A DNA stretch of 64,000 nt from the NCBI GenBank assembly GCA_027575805.1, contig JANBPU010000005.1:248001-312000 (forward strand). The letters run 5' to 3'. The stretch is from Mycoemilia scoparia (lineage: Eukaryota; Kickxellomycota; Kickxellomycetes; Kickxellales; Kickxellaceae). The notes beneath the pieces are model-generated. The model saw only the letters and a list, made by a program, of their open reading frames with translations, did not search any database and was not told the DNA's origin. The position numbers and the translations under genes were made by a program. This document shows, in pieces, positions 54,554 to 64,000 of this stretch (position 1 is the first letter of the stretch; every line of letters starts with the position of its first letter).

Positions 54554-57293
54554 CTAATTGAAAAAGAAGCCATTGATAGTCTTGGCCACTTGTTCTTGGC
54601 CTTCTACAAAGAGAATGACGAATACAAACAGATGCAATTTTTTAGTTTTCAACCCTTTTCCCTTTGGTTGGCAGCAATGGGGCACTTCAGAGCTATAGTG
54701 TTCTGGTGGCTGCTTGATATGCCTCTTATACCAATCCGCCTTGGCACCGGTATCTAGTGTGGCCATTGCAGTTAGCCGTGGTTTAATTTGCTGGTCCAAA
54801 GATTCTAGGCTCCTACCTTTCTTGTCCTGGCTTTCTGTCAATTTGCAAATAATGCCATGTATGGTTCGCTTTCTATCAATGGAGCTTCCAAAAGGCTGCA
54901 TCAAAAACCCTAAAACATCACAGGCACGCTCCATTTCCAAAAGCCCTCTTCCGCTCTGACATTGATCTTTCTATATGGTATTATCATCATTGTTATTGCC
55001 ATGAGCGTTGGCTGGACATCTGATAACGCTGATAGACGCCCAGCCATGATTCCAAACAAATGCCTCTGTGGCGTCTGGATACTCCTAAGCTTTGTGCTAA
55101 TTCATTTCCATATTACTGACCTGGACATATACACTGCTGAGAGTGGCTACTATCGAGTCCACAAGTGCTTGCAAGTACCCATGTTTTGCCTGCAATATCA
55201 GCCAACACTTTGCAACATCTAAACCTGGTGCTGCTGATGCTGATGACAATGGCGATGATGTATTGTCTGTCTTTGTGCATTGTTCGTATTTATCTAACGC
55301 CTCTGACAAAAGACCAATACCAAGCAGCTTGGCTTCAGCATCCACACCCTCTGTCCCCTGTGGCCTTTGGTTGTCTTCTCTTGTTGATGATATGGTTGTT
55401 TTTGCTGCTGCTGCTGCTGCTACTACTGCCCTTACAATAGATGCCAAATCGCCGCCGATGTCGCTGTTTTTGTTTTTCTATCAGAGTTGGAGGAAGCACA
55501 AAATGTAACTTATCATACGGTTGTTTTCGTGGTAGTTTCTGTATCATATACCAATTGGATAGGGCCGGATTTACATTTGGTTTGTGATATCCGCCATCTA
55601 TCTGTATTTCCAAATTGGCTTACCATCATGTCGTTGCTGCTACCTACATTATCTTCAGAAATAATCCGAATGACCTTTGGGCCGATAGTGTTTCTCCAGG
55701 CCGAAAGTATCCGTTTGTCTTGGTACCTTAGTATCAGCCAGGCAAATTCTTCAAGCGCTGTTTCTGCTGAACTAAAGCTGTCTATTATACCATCAAATGG
55801 GCCGACGCTTCCGATGCAGTTTTCTTTGTTCCCATGGTTTATTATTAGCCAAGTGATCTTCACACACACACACACAGGCAAAAAGAATGCAGTAATTATA
55901 TTGTTAGGTTTATATATATTGTTATAGAGCAGATGTGGTATATTGTGCTTGCTCCTTTCCTTGGGTCATTGTAATATACAATGATAATGACAATAATAGT
56001 AAAAGTGGTGGTGTTGGATATTATATTGAGGGATGTGTTGCATCATTTCCCTTCATCCAGACTTACCATCGATGCGCGAACCACTTTGGATTTATTGAAT
56101 AGCCTATTGGTTATGGCGGTGTAGATTATAACATGTTATAGCCTTCTATAGCGTATCCCCATGTTGGTGACATTGGATATTTCTTCCATGTCCACATATA
56201 ATGGTGGATCATTATTAGACCACATTCATCATACCTTTTTCTGGTCTCCAATGTAATTGGTATGCTGCTGCTGCTGCCAGTTTCCACTACTATCATTCTT
56301 TTCGCCACAATTTGCCAAAGACTATGGCTGTACAGGTCACTCAATGTATTGTTACCATCCATATCTAATATCTCGGTGATTGCCTCTAGACCTGCACATG
56401 CTGTATCTGGGTCACAAAGAAACAAGTGTGTCCAGTTTTTCAATATTGTTTCTGCACTATCTCTCTATCAACGCACATGTATGGCCAAATGGGGGTTATG
56501 AGTGACGTTCAACATATACATCTAATGTATAGTATGGTCACCAAAGCATCTAGAGATAACTACTTGCCTCCAACGTCTCTCCTTTCATTTTGATGCTTTT
56601 AAACTTGGCTAGAAGGGTATCAAGTATTAGACTAGGATCATCTGCTGTATGTAAATCTCGTTGTTTAATATCTGTTGCCACAGTGTTGATGGTGATGCTG
56701 TGCAAATTCCTGGCAAACCACTCCAGTGCTCTTTTTGATACATTGACAGTTTATATATAATCGCAGGGTTTAGTTATGTGACGTATAGTAACAAAAGTTT
56801 CCACGGTTATGCTCTACCTGAATGCTTACCCCTGGTATGTATAGGCATCTTTGGGTCTCAATGCTTTGCTGTACTCAGCCATTGCTTCTATTAAGGCAAC
56901 AGATAATCCAGAGTCATTGATGATGGGCTCTAATCGACATAGCGTATTGCATATCTGGCCTAGCTCTGGATATTTGCGTGAACACTCCTGTGCTGTTGGG
57001 CATCGTCTAGCAAACTACACAGTATAACAGATTGAATCAATTGGTTTTCTATTCTATTTGCGGTTGTTAGATCTTCCTGATGCTCTCAATTATATCATTA
57101 TATTGAGATAGAAAGCATCCCTGCTATATGTGCTTTATAATCATTTGGGGTTCGATGATCTTACTTCTTTAACCTGAATAAGGCTTTCTAGGATATGTGT
57201 TCGTCTATCACAATACTCCTGTGAACCAGTCAAGGTACTACAAAAGTATACCACATGTGTCCTCAATGCTTCTATAACTTTATTGTAGCTCAT
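54554..57293 (-). CDS. Unrecognised multi-exon protein, predicted all-helical
   Basis: Eight exons (57293-57165, 57014-56830, 56730-56568, 56464-56235, 56103-56067, 55857-55624, 55477-55121, 54970-54554) join in frame to 583 residues. I do not recognise a family. The translation looks like amphipathic helical repeats of HEAT/ARM type (for example ALEWFARNLHSITINTVATD, LILDTLLAKFKSIKMKG, ILKNWTHLFLCDPDTACAGL, TALEEFAWLILRYQDKRIL). There is an Ala/Ser-rich low-complexity patch in exon 7 and a Lys-rich, then hydrophobic, end. Intron 3 starts GCAAGT (GC-AG) and intron 7 starts GTCAGT. Intron 6 was taken as 146 nt (GTAAGC donor); a 41-nt alternative in the same phase would add 35 residues. A tethering, scaffolding or chaperone-type role is possible but unproven. 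Confidence 0.65.
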
Positions 57294-57383
57294 TACATTT
57301 ATCGTTATAAAGTGATGTGATCCTTAATGCAACTTCACTCATTAGTATTTCCAGCCATACTGAATTATTATGGTAGTCATGGC

Positions 57384-57473
57384 ATATGGGAGTATATTTT
57401 TGAAGGGTTAGTCACTCATTTGGCTGTGATTGCGCCTATAATCATCCACCCTTCAAAAATCACTACCCATATA
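57384..57473. mobile_element. MITE-like inverted-repeat element, copy E (best preserved)
   Basis: About 90 bp with 25-bp terminal inverted repeats. The left arm is ATATGGG, six bases, then TTTTTGAAGGGT; the right arm in reverse is ATATGGG, six different bases, then TTTTTGAAGGGT. The core is CATTTGGCTGTGATTGCGCC then TATAATCATC. The TATGGG...CCCATA ends would fit TA target-site use. It lies in the 288-bp gap between two minus-strand genes. Confidence 0.78.
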
Positions 57474-57581
57474 TCTAATCTTTATAAATATCTTTAGATA
57501 GTAGATAGACTCAAGGCATTAAAATTGCGATGCAACTAGTTTTTGGATTTATTCAAAAAAAATTTAAAATTAATATATAGG

Positions 57582-58459
57582 CTAAAAATCATATTCCTCC
57601 TCCTCGGACTCGTCATCTAACTGTCTGCGGTTAAACTAGTGGGTTATAAATATACAGAATATCGATAAACTAGTTGAGGCATATCATATGTTACTTTGTT
57701 TTATCACCAAAAAAGTTTAAATGGGCAAAAGCTTACCACAATCTTTGTTTTATTGCTATTATCACTGTCGCTGATGCGTTCAAGCAGCTGTAATAAGTCA
57801 TCCTCTCCTACTTTGGCCTGGATCTTTCCTGTTCTTGCCATACTGATGAGCATTGATTCTACACCTCGTGCTTTCTCTGGTTTAACAAGTGCAATTCTGC
57901 CCACTAACATTATTAACCACACACACACATATATATAAGTATATATATTTCTTTAGCTACTGCGTCTATTCAAAAGTTTACCACAAAGATTTTAATATTT
58001 ATTAGCCAAAAATACTCACATCTTTCTCTTGCGTTGTTATCCAATATACGAGTAAGCTATAAGTATTGTCATTAGTTTTAACCTAAACTGTAATAATATC
58101 TATATATACTGCTATCTGGATTAGCCAATACTTACAATACTTTGCTTCATCTCTTCCTCTTGTCTATATTTATATACATGAAAATGATTTCATGGTAGAT
58201 ATATTTTTTTGACATGTCTTGATATTACATCAACACTGCTATACATTGCAGAATATATATATATATCTCAACTTACCTTCTTTTTTCCTCTACAGCAGAC
58301 GCTCCGTTTCCTCCAGAACCGCCACTGGGAGCATTATCATTACCACCAACATTACCAACTCCCTATTTCAGAGTATCACAGCAGCAGCAGCAGCAAAAGA
58401 ATTCAGTGGTGGGAAATTCGAGTTATTGTAGGGCAAAGTTATGTAAATAATAATAGTTA

Positions 58460-58492
<33 letters not shown>

Positions 58493-58584
58493 CATTAACT
58501 GTAAATAATGAAGTTTTTCAAAGTCTATACCTCAATGCTATTTGGCGACAATTTGCCTGGTATGAGTCCTTGTAGCTTATCCAT
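57582..58584 (-). CDS. PDCD5: PDCD5 family protein (TFAR19)
   Basis: Six exons (58584-58531, 58362-58277, 58163-58136, 58056-58020, 57903-57737, 57635-57582) join to 141 residues. PDCD5 proteins are small three-helix-bundle proteins linked to chaperonin CCT and beta-tubulin folding and to apoptosis in animals; the archaeal and yeast forms are conserved. Recognisable parts are EEKRRQEEEMKQSILTRILDNNARERLGRIALVKPEKARGVESML (cut across four exons) and the C-terminal KIVFNRRQLDDESEEEEYDF, matching FNRRKVMDSDEDD. A Gly/Asn-rich stretch encoded by exon 2 replaces the animal N-terminal linker. Exons of 28 and 37 nt make the gene easy to miss. Intron 1 holds an (AGT)10 repeat at 58461-58490. The tubulin cofactor D gene lies 3 kb away, probably by chance. 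Confidence 0.92.
58461..58490. repeat. (AGT)10 microsatellite in PDCD5 intron 1
   Basis: Ten perfect trinucleotide units inside the first intron of the PDCD5 gene. Likely length-polymorphic. Confidence 0.9.
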
Positions 58585-59019
58585 TATAAGTGTAGTATTT
58601 GTGTTTGTTAAAATTCGCAAGTTCCAATATATTTATATAATAAGAAATGAAAAGAAAGTGATAGAATGTCAAGGTTAATCGAGCTGTGTATTTATGCACG
58701 TGGCTCAATGAATGTGATACTTGATAAATTCAAGGTCAAGAAGAAAGTCAACTTTAAAACAGCATAAGCACAATAATAGCTTTGCGTGCTTGAGTATAAT
58801 TTATATTATGGACCCATACTTTTATACTTTTAAAAGGTTGAATTATCCTTTGCTTGAAGCGATGTTTTGATCACTGAATTGATGTATAATATTGGGTTGT
58901 GTTTGTACTAAAAGAAGATAGTGAAAGAAAGAGCCGTGTTTATTAATAGCGATTAAAGTTGGTTCAAAGAGTTTCGTAAAATCAATATTAAAAAATATTG
59001 ATTCCATATACACTTTAAA
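58585..59019. other. Intergenic, divergent promoter region
   Basis: 435 bp between PDCD5 (minus) and RPB9 (plus). It should contain both promoters. AT-rich, with no clear element. Confidence 0.5.
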
Positions 59020-59703
59020 ATGTCGTCTTTCAAGTTTTGTCCAGAATGGTGAGTTTAGCATTTAGCCCAGTTATATAATATATTCTAAAGTATTTAGAAG
59101 GGTATTCCTGGTTTGATTATTTCAGACAAAATGTTCTAATGTAAATATATTAATGGATTGCAAATTTGATGTAGCAATAATATGTTATATCCCAGAGAAA
59201 ATAGAAGCGAAAAGAAGCTCCTGCTTGCCTGTCGCAATTGTCCATATTCAGAGGAGGCCACTAGCTATCTAGTCAATCGTCACGAAGTATTACACATCCC
59301 AAGGTAAGTTAAACGTGGTGTACAATCACAAAAAAATCTGTCTCCAGAATGTTAGTATCTAAATAGCCCACTTATTTGTACAATAGTGAACAAACTATGG
59401 TTGTAACTGATCTTTGTACCGATCCAACGCTGGTAAGCATACGCCCTATCTTAAAACTACTTATAAACATGTATATGTTTTTTTGTGATATCTAGTAGTA
59501 TTTACATGATCTTGCTCCACATTTTTACTGTATAGCCACAGACCCATGATGTCGAGTGCGAAAAATGTGGGGGAAAGAATGCAGTTTACTTCCAATCTCA
59601 CTCGAGACATCCAGATACTCGAATGACCCTTTACTATGTCTGCTGCAACACTAATTGCCAGTACCGGTGGACATCTGAAAAACAAAAGGGAGATTTCAAT
59701 TAA
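59020..59703 (+). CDS. RPB9: RNA polymerase II subunit RPB9
   Basis: Four exons (59020-59048, 59175-59303, 59387-59432, 59536-59703) give 123 residues, as expected for RPB9 (122-125). It sits on the Pol II jaw and supports fidelity and TFIIS-stimulated cleavage. The N-terminal zinc ribbon has C7/C10 and C29/C32 (KFCPECNNMLYPRE, ACRNC). The C-terminal ribbon has C76/C79 and C104/C109 (VECEKCGGKNAVYFQSHSR, YVCCNTNC). The linker TDLCTDPTLPQTHDVEC matches the family DPTLPR segment. The first exon is only 29 nt and was placed by the FCPEC motif across the junction. It is convergent with the MARCHF5-like gene. Confidence 0.95.
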
Positions 59704-59839
59704 CTATTACATCAATTCCAGCCTCATCATTTTCCTGAGTTGATAGTAAAACAACACGTTGATTATTGTATTGGCAAGATATTACAATATAGTTTCCTAA
59801 TAAATCATGGAATTTTAATAAAAGAAATTTGTTTGAAAA

Positions 59840-61527
59840 TTAGGCAATTCTTCGGCTTTTACGAACATAGTATGTTAGATACGAATACCAAAACTTCATC
59901 AAATCCTAAAGACAAACAATTAAATTTATGCGTCAGTGTTTTACATTTATGATGATCCGCAACAAACCATTATATAAAAGTATATGGCCTTACTCTAAGT
60001 ACTACGGCAGTGAATGCACCAATAATGCTTCTGTGGAACTTTTGAGGAAAGAGGCCAGCAATTCTTGGAGACATTCCAAGTATACTATATATATATATAT
60101 ATATATATATGTACAAATTTATAGGATTTCAATGCGGGTTATTATTAAGTCATTAATAGTAAAGCGGGTGTAAGTTAGAGACAATATATATGTATAAACT
60201 AACCTTCCACAGACGCTGCCCAGTGTTGGAGTCAAAAGGGTCCATATAAATTCTCTAATAACCCCTTCAAGGCTAACAACGATGTTCCACCGGAGCCCAG
60301 CACCTTGCCCGTCATTATCTCTATCTGGGTTATCTTCAGGGGCATCACCCTCGTTAACACCAATCTCAATCTGTGCTACCTCATCATCGTCGTCATGGTC
60401 GTCTAGGTTGTTAGGGTCTCTGAGAGCAATCCCAGCAGCTTTCGACTTTTGGAATTGCCCATCCCACTTCAGCTGCAAATTTCCCAGAGTTTTGACCCAC
60501 AGAAGTCGATATACGGAGCTATATATATTGGCCATTGTGGTTAGAATTACAAACACTAGTTTTATGACCAATGGGATAATGTAAATGTTTTTGGATAGTA
60601 TAGACAAGCACGACTACCAACCTTATCAATGGTATTGATGCTAGCGTAAGTGCTTTGCTAGGAGGACATGCTAGTGTCGATGTGTTGTATCCTGTAATTG
60701 CCAAAGGAACTAATGGGAAATACACTGGCATAAAGCTGAGTTTATTGACCAGCATGGCAATTGGAATAGCTGGTATTCCAAGCTATATGATATTATGTAC
60801 AAAAAGTCAATCATGGTTAATAATTTGGCACTGATGTAAAAATGTGTGCATGCATCTATCCTCTAGCACTTTTCATGCTTACCCAAATCGATGGATTCAT
60901 TTGGCGCATTATAGAAAGGATCCTTCTTGCTTCTATAGAACCGCAGATTGCGTACATTGTATGGAGTCTAACGTCGAATGAAATGTGGTACCGATCAGTT
61001 TTTCAGTAATCATTTATATAGCCATTTTTTAAGTTACAACAATAGCCGCAGTCGCTATTTATATGGTGAATAAACCTACCCATATGACGAAAGAACAACG
61101 ATAACCGACGCAGTCGTTGATAATACAATCATACCGGGAACAACATAGTCTATGACTTTAGACAATATCTTCATTATTGTGTATGGTAATGGTCGTATTT
61201 CGATTATGCGGTACACCTGGCGGCATTGTGGACACTTGTACTAGTTATTTGAAAATGTGCATACGCATAAAAGTACATTTGACACATGTTAGCATGACCT
61301 TTTGATAGCGGTTACCATTAGAGTTATAATGACAGCAGCAAGTGATGGCCAAATTTATAAATGAGTACCTGTCTAGTATATTTCTCTTGCGACTCTATCC
61401 ATTTTAGCAAGCATTCTTCGTGGCATTCTAGAGAGCATTTGCAGGGTCTTATCCATTTAGGCCCATTGTCCTTTTTTGAGGGTTTCTCATCGTAACAAAT
61501 CCAGCATACAGTTGTTTCTTCGCTCAT
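59840..61527 (-). CDS. MARCHF5-like RING-CH membrane ubiquitin ligase
   Basis: Seven exons (61527-61369, 61240-61080, 60967-60883, 60782-60622, 60518-60204, 60084-59994, 59905-59840) give 345 residues. Animal MARCHF5 sits in the mitochondrial outer membrane and controls fission factors and quality control. The RING-CH finger (C8, C11, C29, C31, H36, C39, C56, C59) spans exons 1-2: CWICYDE, RPCKCSLECHEECLLKWIE, YKCPQC. Membrane helices follow (YVVPGMIVLSTTASVIVVL, LGIPAIPIAMLVNKL), then an acidic loop (DDHDDDDEVAQIE) and two more hydrophobic segments. The ending FWYSYLTYYVRKSRRIA resembles the MARCHF5 tail. Phase requires a weak GTTGGT donor after exon 4, so that junction is the least certain. 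It shares a 281-bp promoter region with cofactor D. Confidence 0.83.
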
Positions 61528-61808
61528 GGAGTCTATTTAAATGTGATAAAAGCTATAAATGCGTATATATTAATATGAAAGTACAATAAGGGTGTGGGAA
61601 AGAGATAGAGAAATATACACCAAATACTCTGTGACTTCTTGATCAATAATGTGCTGCAGCAGGGTCGGAATAATACACATTGATCACACCTTTTTTAATA
61701 CGTCAAACCATAACCTATGGCAATGAATCCAAATGTTTTTTAAATCAGAAGCACGAAAAAACAACCGCCAGTCAATCAAATATAGTTACGTATTTGTTTT
61801 GGTGCAAG

Positions 61809-64000
61809 ATGCAAGCGGAGCAAGATTTGGTAACCACCAACAGACAGGTATCGTTTTTCAAGGAAAAGAAATGGTTTGAAAAAGCTCTGACCGAACTGGT
61901 GTCTCTGGCCCAAGATCAATCCAAATGGAAAACAGAAAGGAGCCCTTCAAAGTCCGAGTGGAGTAGAGAGAAGGAACTCGAAAAAGTGCTGAACCAGTAT
62001 CAAGAGATGCCCAATTGTTTGGAGTCAAGCATCGAGTTTATAATGACCACAGTTGTACAAGAAACCATAAAGCCCTATATCCTTGCATGGGAGGATGGTA
62101 TTGAAGCGGGGTTGAGGGTAGGAGATAGTCGTGGAGAAAGTAGTGGCCATAGCCACAAGTCCACTATTTCAACCAATCGAATGGACCATCTCTTCAGATT
62201 GCTGTATGTCCTCAGCAAGGTTAAAGGATACAAGCATTTGATCAAGCTGTTTAGTAATCAAGTAAGCGACGTCGAGCCAGTACTGCACTTTCTTGAGGCA
62301 TGTTTAGAAGAAAAGGCTGATAAACAATGGGAGACTCGATTCATTGTTTATCTTTGGCTAACGCTGCTAGTAATGACTCCTTTCGATCTAAGATCCATCG
62401 ATTCAAGGGCGAGTGCTAATACCTCTCTAATAGGAAAATGGAAAACAGCAGGCCAAATCAGCCTCAAAGCATCAGGAAAGGAAATGGAGGGTGCTGCACT
62501 GATGTTGTCTCGCTTGCTTACAAGAAAAGATACATTGCCTACCGAGTTGCCAAAGTTCTTAGACTGGTGCTTTGAAACCCTTGACTCGGTTGTATCATCC
62601 GATGAATCATACAGTATCCAAGACATATTTGTTATTAATGGGATTCTGCGTACTATATGCAACGTATATCGTGTAGGGGATCGAATTCTTTTAAATCCTA
62701 CCCTCGAAAGCACATTTAGCAGACTCATGGCTCTGAATGAAAATGCCGTTTTCCAAAAAATTCTCGAGGAAAATGTTCTGGCACGAAAACTCATGGTAAA
62801 GGTCTCGCAAAGAATTGCCTTGTGCTATCTCAGACCCACTGTTGCATCTTGGCGATACCATGTTGGAGTTAGATCTCTTGCTATTGGCCTTGGCCAGGAT
62901 AAGGAATCCCAAGGATCTATTAAAAATGATAGCTCAAAATTCAATGCTGAGGAGTCTGATGACGATTTTGTTCCTGAGGAGGTCGAGCACCTGTTGAATA
63001 TAATATTCGAAGGGCTGAAAGATACAGATACTATAGTTCGCTGGTCAGCAGCCAAAGGCATTGGCCGCATAACCTTCAGGTTACCAAGGCAGTTTGGCCT
63101 TGAGGTGATTCAAATGGTAGTGGACCAGTTAGCTGAAAATACTATTCCTAGGCATTCTGCAGATACCACGCCAAACCTATTTCCTCAGGTCGAGCCACTT
63201 GATCTTGCAATGACCTCAGAATACACTTGGCATGGTGTTTGTCTTGCACTTGCTGAGCTAGCTCGCCGAGGGCTGCTTTTGGTAGAAATCTTGGACTCGA
63301 TTATGCCATGGATACTTCGTGCCCTCACGTATGAAGTGCAGCGGGGAAGTCATTCTGTAGGTTCTAACGTAAGAGATGCTGCTTGCTACGTTGCTTGGTC
63401 ATTTGCTCGTGCCTACGATTTTTCAAAAGAGCTGTTTCAATCCTGGGTGCTTCCGCTAGCTACTACACTAGTTTCTGTGGCAGTTTTTGATCGCGAAATA
63501 CATGTCCGAAGAGCAGCATCCGCGGCTTTCCAGGAGCATGTAGGCCGTCATGGTGCTTTCCCCCATGGAATATCCGTGCTCAAACTCACTGATTTCTATT
63601 CTGTTGGGATAATGGGTAAAGCATACATTAGCGTCAGCTCAAAGGTTGCAAAGTTTGATGAATATAAGCGTCCTCTTGTAATACATGTGGCCACAAATAC
63701 TCTGTACCACTGGCACATCAAGACGAGAGAACTTGCTGCAGAATCTTTGAAAGAACTCTCTTTGGCAGTTCCTGAAATCTTTTTGACCACACTGATTCCA
63801 GAAATGATACGAAACACACGCTCACCACTGCTTCCCATGCGTCATGGTGCACTATGTGGCCTCAGCTATGTTGTTCCTGCTCTCTTTAATGCCAAATTTG
63901 TTGGTAGCGAGGACTTTGAAGCACACAAGGATCTAGTAACGAAAATTTTGCAGGTCCCAGAACAAATACCAAAGCAATATTTTGCAGATTTTAATTCAAA
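61809..64000 (+). CDS. TBCD: Tubulin-folding cofactor D (3' end off window)
   Basis: Open from an ATG at 61809 to the window end without introns, about 730 residues of a family usually near 1100-1200. Cofactor D (yeast Cin1, fission yeast Alp1) binds beta-tubulin during heterodimer assembly with cofactors B, C and E and Arl2. The sequence is HEAT-repeat helical. Diagnostic segments are TIVRWSAAKGIGRITFRLP, EYTWHGVCLALAELARRGLL, GSNVRDAACYVAWSFARAYD, and HVRRAASAAFQEHVGRHGAFPHGI, which matches the family RRAASAAFQE.VGRQG.FPHGI block closely. The following KTRELAAESLKELS and MRHGALCGLSYVV segments also align with the family order. Confidence 0.95.
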   Translation, partial: MQAEQDLVTTNRQVSFFKEKKWFEKALTELVSLAQDQSKWKTERSPSKSEWSREKELEKVLNQYQEMPNCLESSIEFIMTTVVQETIKPYILAWEDGIEAGLRVGDSRGESSGHSHKSTISTNRMDHLFRLLYVLSKVKGYKHLIKLFSNQVSDVEPVLHFLEACLEEKADKQWETRFIVYLWLTLLVMTPFDLRSIDSRASANTSLIGKWKTAGQISLKASGKEMEGAALMLSRLLTRKDTLPTELPKFLDWCFETLDSVVSSDESYSIQDIFVINGILRTICNVYRVGDRILLNPTLESTFSRLMALNENAVFQKILEENVLARKLMVKVSQRIALCYLRPTVASWRYHVGVRSLAIGLGQDKESQGSIKNDSSKFNAEESDDDFVPEEVEHLLNIIFEGLKDTDTIVRWSAAKGIGRITFRLPRQFGLEVIQMVVDQLAENTIPRHSADTTPNLFPQVEPLDLAMTSEYTWHGVCLALAELARRGLLLVEILDSIMPWILRALTYEVQRGSHSVGSNVRDAACYVAWSFARAYDFSKELFQSWVLPLATTLVSVAVFDREIHVRRAASAAFQEHVGRHGAFPHGISVLKLTDFYSVGIMGKAYISVSSKVAKFDEYKRPLVIHVATNTLYHWHIKTRELAAESLKELSLAVPEIFLTTLIPEMIRNTRSPLLPMRHGALCGLSYVVPALFNAKFVGSEDFEAHKDLVTKILQVPEQIPKQYFADFNS

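Noticed and set aside
55478..55518. 41-nt intron (GTATGA...GATAG) in the unrecognised gene
   Set aside because: The same acceptor with the stronger GTAAGC donor at 55623 gives a 146-nt intron in the same phase, more like the other introns. Left as an alternative.
1..64000. tRNA, rRNA, snRNA, CRISPR, insertion sequence or viral genes
   Set aside because: No B-box-like GGTTCRANNCC in context, no spaced direct repeats, no transposase, integrase or capsid-like translations were seen. Small ncRNAs cannot be excluded by eye.

Overview
The window is eukaryotic nuclear DNA, and the gene set points to a fungus outside the yeasts, probably an early-diverging lineage (Mucoromycota or Zoopagomycota grade). 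Fungal markers are an APSES/KilA-N cell-cycle factor with ankyrin repeats (MBF), DEF1 and an EAF1/Vid21 NuA4 scaffold. Features usually missing from model yeasts but kept in early-diverging fungi and animals are a true calreticulin, an AZUL-HECT (UBE3A-type) ligase, a MARCHF5-like RING-CH protein and a YABBY-like HMG protein. The phylum is an inference and was not tested. Intergenic DNA is AT-rich. Introns are short (mostly about 70-110 nt), usually begin GTAAGT/GTATGT and nearly always end in TAG. I rebuilt exon structures by hand, requiring splice signals, phase and an unbroken total frame. No rRNA, tRNA, CRISPR or bacterial feature was seen.

Layout. 1-13.1 kb: calreticulin (3' end off the window), AZUL-HECT ligase, a SEC15 exocyst gene that stops after its N-terminal half, a Mn-type CDF metal transporter, GID8 and a Bin3-type RNA methyltransferase. 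13.1-26.7 kb: a doubtful small ORF, SEC14-like lipid transfer protein, PRP4 splicing kinase, a mitochondrial ABCB8-type transporter, a nine-exon lipoate-protein ligase, an NHP6 HMG-box protein with a probable 5'UTR intron, and the mitochondrial ATPase inhibitor INH1. 27.4-58.6 kb: nine consecutive genes on the minus strand, MBF, eIF2-gamma, DEF1, mitochondrial RNA polymerase, EAF1, mitochondrial-type LysRS, a YABBY-like HMG protein, an unrecognised eight-exon helical protein, and PDCD5. 59-64 kb: RPB9, a MARCHF5-like ligase and the start of tubulin cofactor D.

Themes. Six genes act in mitochondria (transporter, lipoylation, ATP synthase inhibition, transcription, LysRS, outer-membrane ubiquitin ligase), and several act in nuclear gene expression (PRP4, Bin3, NHP6, MBF, DEF1, EAF1, RPB9). 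They are housekeeping neighbours, with no sign of an operon-like or biosynthetic cluster.

The main unexpected signal is a dispersed family of short inverted-repeat (MITE-like) elements. Five copies of about 90-126 bp share TTTTTGAAGGGT ends and an internal block around GGCTGTGATTGC. One copy lies inside an intron of the lipoate ligase gene. The next most interesting items are the half-length SEC15 gene and the unrecognised gene at 54.5-57.3 kb.
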